Positions 25,311 through 35,027 of a DNA stretch of 64,000 nucleotides are shown here, in pieces. The notes beneath the pieces were generated by a model. The model saw only the letters and a list, made by a program, of their open reading frames with translations. It was not told the origin of the DNA and did no database searches. Position numbers and translations under genes: made by a program. The stretch is from Collinsella sp. Lineage in GTDB: Bacteria > Actinomycetota > Coriobacteriia > Coriobacteriales > Coriobacteriaceae. The stretch covers positions 61,744 through 125,743 of the forward strand of contig DXZS01000010.1 in assembly GCA_019419505.1 (NCBI GenBank), written 5' to 3'. How positions within the stretch are numbered: the first letter of the stretch is position 1; the number at the start of each line of letters is the position of its first letter.

Positions 25311-27263
25311 ATGGCCACCACCGACCCCAAAAAGAAAAAGAAGAAGCGCAAGAAAAAAGAATCACTCGAGCATAAGCGCAACCGCATCCTGGTAGCGCTG
25401 GGCATTTTTGCCGTGGTGTACGCCCTCGATGAGCTCGGCACCCTCACTGCCGCATTCGGCACCCCGGGCGACATCTACGCCAGCTTTGTGCTGTTCCTCG
25501 TGCCGTTTTTGATTGCCGGCTACGACGTACTGCAAAAGGCATTCAATAACATCCGCCGCGGCAAGGCCTTCGACGAGAGCTTCCTCATGGCCGTCGCGAC
25601 CATCGGCGCGTTTGCCATGGTGCTCTTCCCCGATACCGACCCGCACATGGCCGAAGGCGCCGCCGTCATGCTGTTCTACCAGGTCGGCGAGCTGTTTCAG
25701 GCGTACGCCGTGGGCAAGAGCCGCAAGTCGATCAGTGCCATGATGGACATCGCGCCCGACTACGCTAACGTCGAGCAGCCCGACGGCACACTCGAGCAGG
25801 TCTTCCCCGATGACATCGCCGTCGGCACCGTGATCGTGGTCAAGCCCGGTGAGCGCGTGCCTATCGACGGCGTCATCGTCGAAGGCGAAACCCAGCTCGA
25901 CACCGCCGCACTCACGGGCGAGTCAGTTCCCCGCCCCGCCAAGTCCGGCGACGACATCATCAGCGGCTGCATCAACATGACGGGGCTCATCCACGTGCGC
26001 ACCACCAAGCCATTTGGCGAGTCCACCGTCGCGCGCGTCCTGGAGCTCGTAGAAAACGCCAGCGAAAAGAAGGCGCGCACCGAGAACTTCATCACGCGCT
26101 TCGCCCGCGTCTACACGCCCGCCGTCACCGGCGCTGCCGCGGTGCTCGCGCTTGGCGGCGGCTTGGTCACCGGCGCCTGGTCCGACTGGATCCTGCGCGG
26201 CCTGACCTTCCTGGTCGTCAGCTGCCCGTGCGCGCTCGTGATCAGCGTGCCGCTCAGCTTCTTTGGCGGCATCGGCGGCGCATCCAAACTAGGCGTTCTC
26301 ATCAAGGGTTCTAACTACCTCGAAACGCTCGCCGACGTGGACACCGTCGTCTTCGACAAGACCGGCACGCTCACCAACGGCACGTTTTCGGTCGTGGCGG
26401 TGCACCCCGAGTCTGGCTATACCGAGCAGTCGTTGCTCGAGGTCGCAGCCCTTGCGGAGTCGTTCTCCGATCACCCCATCGCGCAGTCCGTGCGCGCCGC
26501 CTACCATGGCGAGGTCGACCCCAAGCGCGTAAGCGACTCCACCAACGACGCGGGCCATGGCGTGACGGCAACCATCGACGGCAAGCACGTCGTCGTTGGC
26601 AATGCCAAGATGCTTGCTGCGGCCGGTATCGACGCTCCCAATTGCGAGGTTGTCGGCACAATCCTCCACGTGCTCGTTGACGGCGTGTACGCCGGCCACA
26701 TCGTGATTGCAGACACCGTTAAGGCCGATGCCGAGCAGACGATCAGCGACCTGCACGCCGCCGGCGTCAAGCGCACCGTCATGCTCACGGGCGACCGCGA
26801 GGAGGTTGCGGCGTCTGTGGCCAAGCAACTCAGTCTCGACGAGTTCCACGCGCAGCTGCTGCCGGGCGATAAGGTCGAGCGTGTTGAGGCGTTGCTCGCG
26901 GGCGAAAGCGGCAAGAGCAAGCTCGCTTTTGTCGGCGACGGTATCAACGACGCACCCGTGCTTACCCGTGCCGATGTGGGCATCGCCATGGGCGCCATGG
27001 GCTCGGACGCCGCAATTGAGGCGGCGGACGTCGTGCTGATGGATGACAAGCCGTCCAACATCTCCCTCGCGATCCGCGTGGCGCGCAAGACCATGACGAT
27101 TGTTTGGCAGAACATCATCTTTGCGCTGGGCATTAAGTTGCTGATTCTGGTGCTTGCGGCACTGGGCATCGCCAACATGTGGCTTGCCGTGTTCGGCGAC
27201 GCGGGCGTGGCGATCATCGCCATCCTGAACGCCATGCGCGCGATGGGTGTCAAGAACCTGTAG
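25311..27263 (+). CDS. P1B-type zinc/cadmium/lead-exporting ATPase without HMA domain
   Basis: 650 aa from ATG 25311, with GGGAGG 9 nt upstream; the frame runs further up but that overlaps the HMA gene. It pumps soft divalent metal out of the cell using ATP. Motifs: TGES in the actuator domain, the ion-path CPC at 305-307, phosphorylated Asp349 in DKTGT, the P1B His388-Pro, and GDGIND at about 542-547. Near the end of the last membrane segments GDAGVA appears, with an Asp as in zinc/cadmium pumps. The first 20 residues are mostly Lys/Arg (KKKKKKRKKK) and no CxxC domain is present, which is the oddity. It is controlled by the ArsR operator at 25268. Confidence 0.93.
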   Translation: MATTDPKKKKKKRKKKESLEHKRNRILVALGIFAVVYALDELGTLTAAFGTPGDIYASFVLFLVPFLIAGYDVLQKAFNNIRRGKAFDESFLMAVATIGAFAMVLFPDTDPHMAEGAAVMLFYQVGELFQAYAVGKSRKSISAMMDIAPDYANVEQPDGTLEQVFPDDIAVGTVIVVKPGERVPIDGVIVEGETQLDTAALTGESVPRPAKSGDDIISGCINMTGLIHVRTTKPFGESTVARVLELVENASEKKARTENFITRFARVYTPAVTGAAAVLALGGGLVTGAWSDWILRGLTFLVVSCPCALVISVPLSFFGGIGGASKLGVLIKGSNYLETLADVDTVVFDKTGTLTNGTFSVVAVHPESGYTEQSLLEVAALAESFSDHPIAQSVRAAYHGEVDPKRVSDSTNDAGHGVTATIDGKHVVVGNAKMLAAAGIDAPNCEVVGTILHVLVDGVYAGHIVIADTVKADAEQTISDLHAAGVKRTVMLTGDREEVAASVAKQLSLDEFHAQLLPGDKVERVEALLAGESGKSKLAFVGDGINDAPVLTRADVGIAMGAMGSDAAIEAADVVLMDDKPSNISLAIRVARKTMTIVWQNIIFALGIKLLILVLAALGIANMWLAVFGDAGVAIIAILNAMRAMGVKNL

Positions 27264-27271
27264 TGCTGTCC

Positions 27272-27398
27272 GGCCGGGGCCGGGCTTGGTTTTGAAAACG
27301 TCCTCGCGCATGAGGCCCGCCTTTCCTGCTCCTGCGGAGCAACGGAAAGGCGGGCCTCGCGCTGCGGAGTGTTTTCAAAACCAAGCCCGGCCCCGGCC
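27272..27398. repeat. Long nested inverted repeat (127 bp)
   Basis: An outer 28-bp arm at 27272-27299 (starting GGCCGGGGCCGGGCTTGG) pairs perfectly with 27371-27398. An inner 15-bp arm GAGGCCCGCCTTTCC (27312-27326) pairs with GGAAAGGCGGGCCTC (27344-27358). It follows the ATPase stop by 8 bp and could terminate that gene. A further CCCGCGCC / GGCGCGGG hairpin lies near 27498-27521. Confidence 0.85.
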
Positions 27399-27538
27399 TG
27401 CGGTGACGTCGCTGACGGTTCTTGGGCATCGTTTGCTGGCGGGGTTCCTTGTCTGAGTTGGACTTAGTTGGTGGGACCACTCGTCCCGGTCGCTGTCCCG
27501 CGCCGTTCCGGCGCGGGAGGCGCGCCGCTGCGGGAGTG

Positions 27539-27928
27539 CTAGTCGGTCATTGTTGGCGCCGAAACACCATCCCGCCCCAGCATCGATCTTAACTTCTCGA
27601 AGCTTTCCTCGCTCAGGCAGTGCTCCATGTGGCAGCCCTCTTGCGACGCGACCTCAGCCGAAACACCCGCATCCTCTAGCAGCCCCACGAAAAAGCAGTG
27701 ACGCTCCCACATTTGGCGAGCGACCTCCAGACCACGCTCCGTCAGATGAACGTCGCGCTTGCCCATTTCGACATAGCCGTTGCTTTCCAACGTCGCCATG
27801 GCCTTGGAAACGCTCGCCTTGGTTACGCCGAGGTACTCCGCAACGTCGATCGAGCGCACGATGCCCTGACGTTCCGACAGAACGTAGATCGATTCGAGAT
27901 AGTCTTCTCCGGATTCACGCAGGGCCAT
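27539..27928 (-). CDS. DtxR/MntR-family metal-dependent regulator
   Basis: 129 aa from ATG 27928 (MALRESGEDYLESIY), with GAAAGG 6 nt upstream. The N-terminal winged helix (SIDVAEYLGVTKASVSKAMATLESNGYVEM) and the following RHCFFVGLLEDAGV helix with EGCHMEHCLS match the metal-binding dimerisation part of MntR/IdeR proteins: E/C-x-x-E/M-H residues are present. There is no C-terminal SH3-like domain, as in MntR. It would repress metal uptake or control iron/manganese genes. Upstream are GTTAGCC repeats that are a likely self-operator. It is monocistronic. Confidence 0.85.
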   Translation of the reverse strand: MALRESGEDYLESIYVLSERQGIVRSIDVAEYLGVTKASVSKAMATLESNGYVEMGKRDVHLTERGLEVARQMWERHCFFVGLLEDAGVSAEVASQEGCHMEHCLSEESFEKLRSMLGRDGVSAPTMTD

Positions 27929-27954
27929 GGGCCGCCTTTCGCGATGATTGCTAG

Positions 27955-28032
27955 TTAGCCTTTGGATACTTTCCACGGCTAACTTTACCGCAAAAGTTGC
28001 CCATGTCTTACTACTTTGTCTAAAAGTTAGCC
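27955..28032 (-). promoter_or_regulatory. GTTAGCC operator cluster upstream of the DtxR-type gene
   Basis: Three copies of GTTAGCC or its complement: 27955-27961, 27978-27984 (as GGCTAAC) and 28026-28032. The last two extend to GGCTAACTTT / AAAGTTAGCC as an inverted repeat. DtxR-family sites commonly contain TTAGG/TTAGC half-sites, so self-regulation is likely. Confidence 0.6.
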
Positions 28033-28063
28033 GTGTTTCACAAAACGTGCGGGACGAAAACAA

Positions 28064-28133
28064 AATGGGGACGCCCCGCAAGGAGTGTCCCCAGCTGCCG
28101 GCAGATAAGGAACGTCCCTAAGTGCCGGGTCGC
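28064..28133. repeat. Palindromic repeat, CTGCCGGCA family
   Basis: Sequence with GTGTCCCC, CTGCCGGCA, GTCCCTAAGTGCCGG in order. Nearly the same order recurs nested in the composite at 44919-45053, so it is a mobile or copied element. Confidence 0.65.
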
Positions 28134-28135
28134 AG

Positions 28136-28906
28136 CTACACGAGTCCAAAGTGCTTCGCGGCGTTGTAGATGCCGTCGTCGTCCACGGCGGTCGTTACGT
28201 AGGTCGCCGCGGCCTTCACGGTATCCTGCGCATTGCCCATGGCCACGCTCGTGCCCACGGCGGAAAACATCGACAGGTCGTTCTCGCCATCGCCAAAGGC
28301 AATCGCCTCGCTCGCGTCGATGCCTAGGCGCTCCAGCGTCACCGCAACACCCAGGTCCTTACCGCCGTTAGCGGGGATAATGTCGCAGAACAGATCGCAC
28401 CAGCGCGTAGTGAGCGAATGCGACACCGCGTCGGTCACGATATGCTCGTCGGCAGGGTCCACAAAGGCGCAAAACTGGTAGACCGGCGCGTCAAAGGCGT
28501 GCTCAAACGGCTCCTCGTGGTAAACGATTCCCGCGTTGCTGCCGGCCGTCACCACGCGCTCGGACAGGCGGTTCACAAACGAGTTCTCGCCCTGCATACA
28601 CAGCGAGTCATAGCACCCCTGCGCCACCTGGTCCACAATCACCGCAACGTCGTCCGGATCAATCGGGCAGCTGCGGTAGACGCCCTTGGCATCAAAACAG
28701 TGCTGGCCCGAAAGCGTAATGTACGCATCCCAACCAAGATCGAGCAGCCAATCCGGCATCTGGTAGGTCGGACGGCCCGTGGCGATCACGCACGCAATCC
28801 CCTGCTCGCGAAAGCTGTCGAGCACCTGCTGCGCCGACGCCGGAATCCGGCGGGTCTTAAAGCTCAGCAGCGTACCGTCGATATCGAAAAACGCGGCTTT
28901 GATCAT
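28136..28906 (-). CDS. HAD-superfamily phosphatase (Cof type)
   Basis: 256 aa. The catalytic AFFDIDGTLLSF is at residues 5-16 with nucleophile Asp8. Motif II is in CVIATGRPT, and the C-terminal motifs III/IV are KDLGVAVTLERLGI and FGDGENDLSMF. The type IIB cap in the middle is typical of Cof/YbiV sugar-phosphate phosphatases, about 270 aa. It is cytosolic; the substrate is unknown. Its start lies 7 nt after the ABC-F gene's stop, so the two are one operon with the ABC-F gene first. Confidence 0.9.
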   Translation of the reverse strand: MIKAAFFDIDGTLLSFKTRRIPASAQQVLDSFREQGIACVIATGRPTYQMPDWLLDLGWDAYITLSGQHCFDAKGVYRSCPIDPDDVAVIVDQVAQGCYDSLCMQGENSFVNRLSERVVTAGSNAGIVYHEEPFEHAFDAPVYQFCAFVDPADEHIVTDAVSHSLTTRWCDLFCDIIPANGGKDLGVAVTLERLGIDASEAIAFGDGENDLSMFSAVGTSVAMGNAQDTVKAAATYVTTAVDDDGIYNAAKHFGLV

Positions 28907-28912
28907 TCTCGC

Positions 28913-30772
28913 CTACTCCTCGCCCTCGAGCTTTTCGCTTGCCTCGAGCCACGCCATCTCCAGCTCGTCCATGGCAGCGTGAGCCTCGTCGATCTTTGCC
29001 TGCTGCTCGCCGAGCGCCGTGTAGTTGGTGGGATCGACTTGGGCCATCGCGGCCTCGGCCTCCTCCACGCGGGCGCGCTGCGTTTCCATCTTGCGCTCGA
29101 GCGAGCTCACCTCGCGGCGGAGCTTCTGGCGCTCGGCGTTGGACAGGCCGTTGGGCTGACCGCTCGACTTGGGCTTTTCGGCCGCAGCTGCCGCGGCACC
29201 GGTGTCGAACGTGCCGGTCTTGGCGCTCGGCGCACCCACGGGCTCGCCCTCGGCGGTGGCGTTGCACAGGCGCAGGTACTGGTCCACGCCGCCGGGCATA
29301 TGCGTCAGGTGGCCGTCGAGCAGCGCCCACTGCTGGTCGGTCACGCGCTCCATCAAGAAGCGGTCGTGCGTCACCAGGATCAGCGTGCCGGGCCAACCGT
29401 CCAGCAGATCCTCGACAATCGCGAGCATGTCGGTATCCAGGTCGTTGCCGGGCTCGTCCAGGATGAGCACATTGGGCTCGTCCAGGATTGTCAGTAGCAG
29501 CGACAGGCGACGGCGCTGGCCGCCCGAAAGATCGCCGATGCGACTCCAGAGCTGCTGCGTCGTAAAGCCCAGACGCTCGCAGAGCTTCTCGGGCGAAGTC
29601 TCCTTGCCGTCGATGACGTAGTACTTCTTATAGTTGCTGAGCACCTCGCGGATCGTGTCGCCCATGTAGGGCTCGAGCTCCTCGAGCTGCTGCGACAGCA
29701 CGCCAAAGCGTACCGTCTGGCCAATCTTCACGCGGCCGCGCGTGGGCGCAATTTTACCCTGGATCACGTCAAGCAGTGTGGACTTGCCGGCGCCGTTCTC
29801 GCCCAGCAGGCCATAGCGGTCGCCCGCACCAATGAGCCAGGTCACGTCAGAGAGCACCTGCTTGGGCGCGCCATCGGTATCCGCATAGCCAGCGTCCACG
29901 TCGACCACATCGATAACCTGCTTGCCCAGGCGGCTCACGGCTAGGCGCTTGAGCTCCAGCTCGTCACGCACGGGAGGCACGTCGGCGATGAGCTCGCGGG
30001 CGGCATCCACGCGAAACTTGGGCTTGGTGGAGCGCGCCTGGGCACCGCGGCTCAGCCACGCGAGTTCCTTGCGTGCCATGTTGCGACGACGCTCCTCGGT
30101 GACGGCGGCCATGCGATCGCGCTCCACGCGCTGCAGGATATATGCGGAGTAACCGCCCTCGAAGGGATCGACCTGGCCGTCGTGGACCTCCCACATACTG
30201 GTGCAGACCTCGTCCAAGAACCAGCGGTCGTGCGTGACCACGAGCATGGCGCCCTGGCCGCGCTGCCAGCGGGCCTTTAAGTGACGCGCGAGCCAGTTGA
30301 TGGTGCGCATGTCCAGGTGGTTGGTGGGCTCGTCGAGCATGAGCACGTCATAGTCGCCGATCAGCAGACGCGCGAGGTCCACGCGACGGCGCTGGCCGCC
30401 CGAAAGCTCGCCCACCGTGCCCTCCCAGGGCACATCGCTAATGAGACCGGCGAGGATCTGGCGCGTGCGGGGGCTCGACGCCCACTCATACTCGGGCGTG
30501 TCGCCCACGACGGCATGGTGCACGGTGTCGGTGTCGACAAGCTGGTCCTTTTGGCCGAGCAGGCCGATCGTGGTGCCGCGACGATGCGTCACGCGGCCGT
30601 CGTCGGGCTCCAGCGTGCCGGCGAGCACGCTCAGCAGCGTCGACTTGCCGTCGCCGTTTTTACCGACAATACCAATACGGTCGCCCTCGCCCACGCCGAG
30701 CGTCACGCTATCGAAAATATGCTTGGTGGGAAACTCTAGGCTGACGGAATCGCATCCCAAAAGAATCGCCAT
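28913..30772 (-). CDS. ABC-F family ATPase with C-terminal coiled coil
   Basis: 619 aa from ATG 30772 (MAILLGCDSVSLEFPTKHIF), with GAAGGAG nearby. Two ABC domains: Walker A GIVGKNGDGKST near residues 37-48, signature LSGGQRRRVDLARLL, and a second GLLGENGAGKST with LSGGQRRRLSLLLTILDEPNVLILDEPGNDLD. No membrane segments. A charged C-terminal coiled coil (about residues 550-619, SNAERQKLRREVSSLERKME) resembles Uup-type ABC-F proteins. These act on ribosomes in translation or antibiotic protection; a Uup-like role is the best guess. The next gene downstream is the HAD phosphatase. Confidence 0.9.
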   Translation of the reverse strand: MAILLGCDSVSLEFPTKHIFDSVTLGVGEGDRIGIVGKNGDGKSTLLSVLAGTLEPDDGRVTHRRGTTIGLLGQKDQLVDTDTVHHAVVGDTPEYEWASSPRTRQILAGLISDVPWEGTVGELSGGQRRRVDLARLLIGDYDVLMLDEPTNHLDMRTINWLARHLKARWQRGQGAMLVVTHDRWFLDEVCTSMWEVHDGQVDPFEGGYSAYILQRVERDRMAAVTEERRRNMARKELAWLSRGAQARSTKPKFRVDAARELIADVPPVRDELELKRLAVSRLGKQVIDVVDVDAGYADTDGAPKQVLSDVTWLIGAGDRYGLLGENGAGKSTLLDVIQGKIAPTRGRVKIGQTVRFGVLSQQLEELEPYMGDTIREVLSNYKKYYVIDGKETSPEKLCERLGFTTQQLWSRIGDLSGGQRRRLSLLLTILDEPNVLILDEPGNDLDTDMLAIVEDLLDGWPGTLILVTHDRFLMERVTDQQWALLDGHLTHMPGGVDQYLRLCNATAEGEPVGAPSAKTGTFDTGAAAAAAEKPKSSGQPNGLSNAERQKLRREVSSLERKMETQRARVEEAEAAMAQVDPTNYTALGEQQAKIDEAHAAMDELEMAWLEASEKLEGEE

Positions 30773-30846
30773 GTGCCCTGCTCCTTCGTAGAAATTCAAC
30801 GTTGTCCATGATAGCAGCGAAAAGGCGGGCCGCACGCGACACAAAA

Positions 30847-30880
30847 AGGCGGGCCATCTCGCAAAAGAGATGACCCGCCT
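30847..30880 (-). terminator. Terminator of the pst operon
   Basis: AGGCGGGCCATCTC (30847-30860) pairs with GAGATGACCCGCCT (30867-30880). On the minus strand it is followed by TTTTT. It closes the pstSCAB transcript 56 nt after pstB. Confidence 0.85.
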
Positions 30881-30935
30881 CTCCAATCAGTCCCGTGGCA
30901 ACCGTGGCCGCCGCGGGCCTCAAGCATGTCCCGGA

Positions 30936-31804
<869 letters not shown>

Positions 31805-31808
<4 letters not shown>

Positions 31809-32731
31809 TCAGCCGTCATCTTCCTTGCCAGTTGCTTGCCCACGATACGGGCGATTACGTTAAACAGCAGCACGCAAATCATCAGCAGTGCAGCGGTGCC
31901 CCAGACGATCTGCTGGGCCTCGGGGCTGCCCTCGCCATAGATCTTGTAGATATGCACGGCGAGCGACTCGCCGGGGCGGAACACGTTCCAGGCGCAGGTA
32001 GGGCTCGACAGGTTAAAGCTCAAGAAGTTCAGGCGAACCGGCGAGCTCATGCCCGAGGTAAAGAGCAGCGCCGCGGCCTCGCCAAACACGCGGCCAGCCG
32101 AAAGCACGATGCCGGTCACGATAGCGGGCATGGCCTCGGGGATCAGGATGTGCAGCGTGGCCTCCCAGCGGGTGAGGCCCATAGCCAGGCACGCATCGCG
32201 CTGGGCCTGCGGCACGTCCTCGAGCGCCTGTTGGATCACGCGCACCAGGATGGGGATGTTGAACATGGTGAGCGCGACAGCGCCGGAGATGATGGAGTAC
32301 TTCCAGCCCAGCTGCACCGAGAACACCAGAAAACCGAACATGCCGACGACGATGGAAGGCAGCGAGGACAAGGTCTCGATAGCGGTGGAGGCGATGTCGC
32401 GGATAGGGCCGTTCGGCGCGTACTCAACCAGGAAGACCGCCCCGCCCAGGCTGATGGGCACCGAGATGATCAAGGTGATCAGCAGCAGATAGAACGAGTC
32501 GAACAGCTGATAGAGTACGCCGCCCTGGGTTCCGTTGGCACGCGCGGGCTGCATGAGGAAGCCCGGCTTAAGCAGCGTCGAGATGCCCTCGAACAGGATG
32601 TAGGCCACCATGGAGACGACGATGAGCATGACGATGGCGACAATCGCCGTCAACACGCCCGTGGCGATGCGGTCCTGCCTTTGGACGCGCCCGAGTCTCG
32701 CCTCGTCGATATGGATGCGCGTGCTAGCCAC
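31805..32731 (-). CDS. pstA: Phosphate ABC transporter permease PstA
   Basis: 308 aa with about six membrane segments, starting with VLTAIVAIVMLIVVSMVAYILF. The permease EAA loop is seen in LGLTRWEATLHILIPEAMPAIVTG-type sequence (AMGLTRWEATLHILIPEA). It forms the membrane channel with PstC. It overlaps pstB by 4 nt at its end and pstC by 8 nt at its start. Confidence 0.95.
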
Positions 32732-33632
32732 GAGTCTTCGCCCCCTTGCGGCCGATAAGGTGGATGATCAGGATAAAGATGAGGCTCATGCCCATCAGCA
32801 GCAGACCGAGCGCCCAAAGAACATCGTCCTGGGCCGAGCCCTCGGCATAGACCGCCATGGACGTGGTGAGCGTGGTGGTGATGGTGGACGCCGGCGACAG
32901 CAGCGACGTCGGCATGGCCTCTATGCCGCCGATAACCATGCGCACGGCGAGCGTCTCGCCAAAGGCACGCGTCATGCCAAGGATGACCGCAGTCATGAGC
33001 GACGGCATGGCGGACTTGAGCACCACGTGCCAGATGGTCTGCCAGCGGGTGTAGCCCAGCGCGAGCGAGCCCTGACGGTAGCTATCGGGCACAGCGCGCA
33101 GGCCATCGACCGAAAGCGTGGTCATGGTCGGCAGGATCATGACGGCCAGCACGATGGCGCCGGGCAAGATGCCCAAGCCCGTGCTTGCGTGGAAAACGCT
33201 CTTCATGAAGCCGACGACCACGTGAAAACCGATCAGGCCAAAGACGACCGAGGGAATGCCGGTCAAAAGCTCAATAAGCGGCTGAAAGACCTTGGAACCA
33301 AACTTAGGGCTAATCTCGACTGCAAAGATGGCAGAGCCGATGGCGATGGGCAGCGCGATGAGCGTGGAGAGCACCATGACCGCAAACGAGGTGACGATCA
33401 GGGGCAGGGCGCCGGTGTAGGGCAGGCCGTTTTCGGCTGTGTTGGCCAGGTCCCACTTGGTGCCGGTGAAGAACTCGACGATCGAGACGCCGTCCTTAAC
33501 GAAAGCCGAGAGGCCCTTTTGGGCGACCATAAAGATGAGCGCGGCAACGACAAGCGTCACGAGCGCTACGCACGCGCCCGTGACGCCCAGGCCCACGTTC
33601 TCGAGGTCGCGCTTTGGCAGCTGTTTTGCCAT
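32724..33632 (-). CDS. pstC: Phosphate ABC transporter permease PstC
   Basis: 302 aa with six or so membrane segments, the first being VTGACVALVTLVVAALIFMVA. The family blocks GIPSVVFGLIGF and ALGYTRWQTIWHVVLKSAMPSLMTAVILG (EAA loop) are present. It pairs with PstA as the phosphate channel. It starts 24 nt after pstS with a GGAAAGG ribosome site. Confidence 0.95.
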   Translation of the reverse strand: MAKQLPKRDLENVGLGVTGACVALVTLVVAALIFMVAQKGLSAFVKDGVSIVEFFTGTKWDLANTAENGLPYTGALPLIVTSFAVMVLSTLIALPIAIGSAIFAVEISPKFGSKVFQPLIELLTGIPSVVFGLIGFHVVVGFMKSVFHASTGLGILPGAIVLAVMILPTMTTLSVDGLRAVPDSYRQGSLALGYTRWQTIWHVVLKSAMPSLMTAVILGMTRAFGETLAVRMVIGGIEAMPTSLLSPASTITTTLTTSMAVYAEGSAQDDVLWALGLLLMGMSLIFILIIHLIGRKGAKTRG

Positions 33633-33656
33633 TGCAAACCTTTCCGGGGCGATTAC

Positions 33657-34595
33657 TTATTTAGCGGAGACCTTGCCGCTGGCGTCCTTGACGACCTTCA
33701 TGGCAGAGACGGGGATAAAGCCCTGCTCCTCGACGAGCTTGCCCTGGACGTCGTCGGAGAGCATGAACTCCAGGAAGGCCTTGGTAGCCTCGTCGGCGTC
33801 CTTGGGGCAGTACATGTGCTCGGTAGCCCAGATCTTAAAGGAGTCGTCGGTGACGTTTGCGCTCTTGGGCTCCACGCCCTCGACCTTGATGGCGTTGAAC
33901 TTGGAGTCATCAAAGTGCGAGAAGTCGAGGTAGGAGATGGCGTTGTCGGTGCTGCCCATCTGAGTCTGGACATCGCCGGACTTGTCGAGCTCGGCGTCGC
34001 CCTTAAAGTCGACGGCCTCGTCGCCAAAGACGGCCGCTTCGAAGGTGGCGCGGGTACCGGAGCCGGCCTTGCGGTTGAGAACGACGATCTTGGCGTCGTC
34101 GCCGCCGACCTCCTTCCAGTTGGTGATCTGGCCGGAGAAGATGCCCTTGAGCTGTTCGAGGGACAGGTCATCGACCTCAACGTTCTTGGAGACGACGGGA
34201 CCCATGCCCACGACGGCGACCTCGTGGTCGACGAGGTTCTTGACCTGATCGGCCTCGAGCTTGGTCTCGGCGAAGACGTCGGAGTTGCCGATGGTAACGG
34301 TGCCTGCGGCGACAGCGGTCAGGCCCTTGCCCGAACCGTTACCCGAGCCGGAAACGGAGACATCGGGGTTGGCGTCCATGAACTTCTCGGCAGCGGCCTC
34401 GACGAGAGCCTGGAACGAAGAGGCACCGTCGTAGGTCACCTCGCCGGAGACGGACTCGGCAGCAGCGGCGCTACCCTTGTCGGCGGCGTCGGAAGCGCCG
34501 GAGCCGCCGCAACCAACGAGACCGAGACCGACGATGCTGGCAAGACCACCAGCGAGGCCGAGGAACTGACGACGAGAATAAGCCTGATCGAGCAT
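33657..34595 (-). CDS. pstS: Phosphate-binding lipoprotein PstS
   Basis: 312 aa from ATG 34595, with AAAGGAAG 4-5 nt upstream. The signal peptide carries a twin-arginine motif (SRRQFLG, Arg8-Arg9) and a lipobox ending in Cys29 (GLVGC), so it is probably exported folded by Tat and lipid-anchored. A low-complexity GGSGASDAADKGSAAA linker follows. The mature part has the phosphate-binding features GSGNGSGKGL and NRKAGSGTRATF. It captures phosphate for PstCAB. It is the first gene of the operon. Upstream sequence to 34796 holds no clear Pho box by eye. Confidence 0.95.
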   Translation of the reverse strand: MLDQAYSRRQFLGLAGGLASIVGLGLVGCGGSGASDAADKGSAAAAESVSGEVTYDGASSFQALVEAAAEKFMDANPDVSVSGSGNGSGKGLTAVAAGTVTIGNSDVFAETKLEADQVKNLVDHEVAVVGMGPVVSKNVEVDDLSLEQLKGIFSGQITNWKEVGGDDAKIVVLNRKAGSGTRATFEAAVFGDEAVDFKGDAELDKSGDVQTQMGSTDNAISYLDFSHFDDSKFNAIKVEGVEPKSANVTDDSFKIWATEHMYCPKDADEATKAFLEFMLSDDVQGKLVEEQGFIPVSAMKVVKDASGKVSAK

Positions 34596-34796
34596 GATCT
34601 TCCTTTCGTACATGCGACTCGCGGGCACCCTGCCCGCTTTGCTGTTTGGAAAGATACGACCCCGATCAGGCGACAACCGCGTTATCTGCGGTTTCTTACG
34701 GGCTATTGATAGACCCTTACCGCAAGCTCTGCCCAGCCTTTACAAACGGATAACAATCCAGCGCCGAACATGGCGCACCTTTTACACCAGAGCAAA

Positions 34797-34854
34797 GTAG
34801 TCATTGGGGACGTTCTTGTTTGACTAGTCATTTTAGAACGTCCCCAATGACTAC
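34797..34854. repeat. MITE-like palindrome, GTAGTCA family (copy 1)
   Basis: Perfect 20-bp inverted repeat: GTAGTCATTGGGGACGTTCT (34797-34816) and its complement (34835-34854), with the palindrome GACTAGTC in the loop. It lies 4 bp before a structured-RNA element. Confidence 0.88.
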
Positions 34855-34858
34855 CCCA

Positions 34859-35027
34859 GCAACGCCGATGTTTTGGCGACGACAGCGAAAGCCCGCCAGA
34901 GCGAGCAAGGTGCCTTGAAACAAGGCGGCATTGACCTTCTGGTCATGCCGCCGAAGTTGAAAGGCAGATTGCCGCTCTGGCGGGCTTGCAGCGTCGACTG
35001 GTTACGCGGTTTGGTAAAACCGCGTAA
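34859..35027. ncRNA. Structured RNA element, copy A
   Basis: Begins GCAACGCCGATG. Stem 1: AAGCCCGCCAGAGCG (34889-34903) with CGCTCTGGCGGGCTT (34973-34987), 15 bp. Inside it a hairpin GGCGGCA-TGACC-TTCT-GGTCA-TGCCGCC (34924-34952). An adjoining hairpin GTTACGCGG...CCGCGTAAC ends directly at the stop codon of the minus-strand dipeptidase gene. Copies at 45080 and 48303 keep the fold while stem sequence differs. The transcribed strand is unknown. It may belong to a known family (Collinsella-1 RNA is one to test). Confidence 0.75.

Noticed and set aside
32610..34709. 699-codon plus-strand frame opposite pstA-pstC-pstS
   Set aside because: It runs antisense across three well-supported genes and looks like an antisense artefact (Asp/Gly/His-rich, no domain).
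34859..35027. tRNA-like or riboswitch reading of RNA copy A
   Set aside because: No acceptor stem with CCA or T-loop; the three copies sit by unrelated genes at 3' ends, so control of one pathway does not fit.
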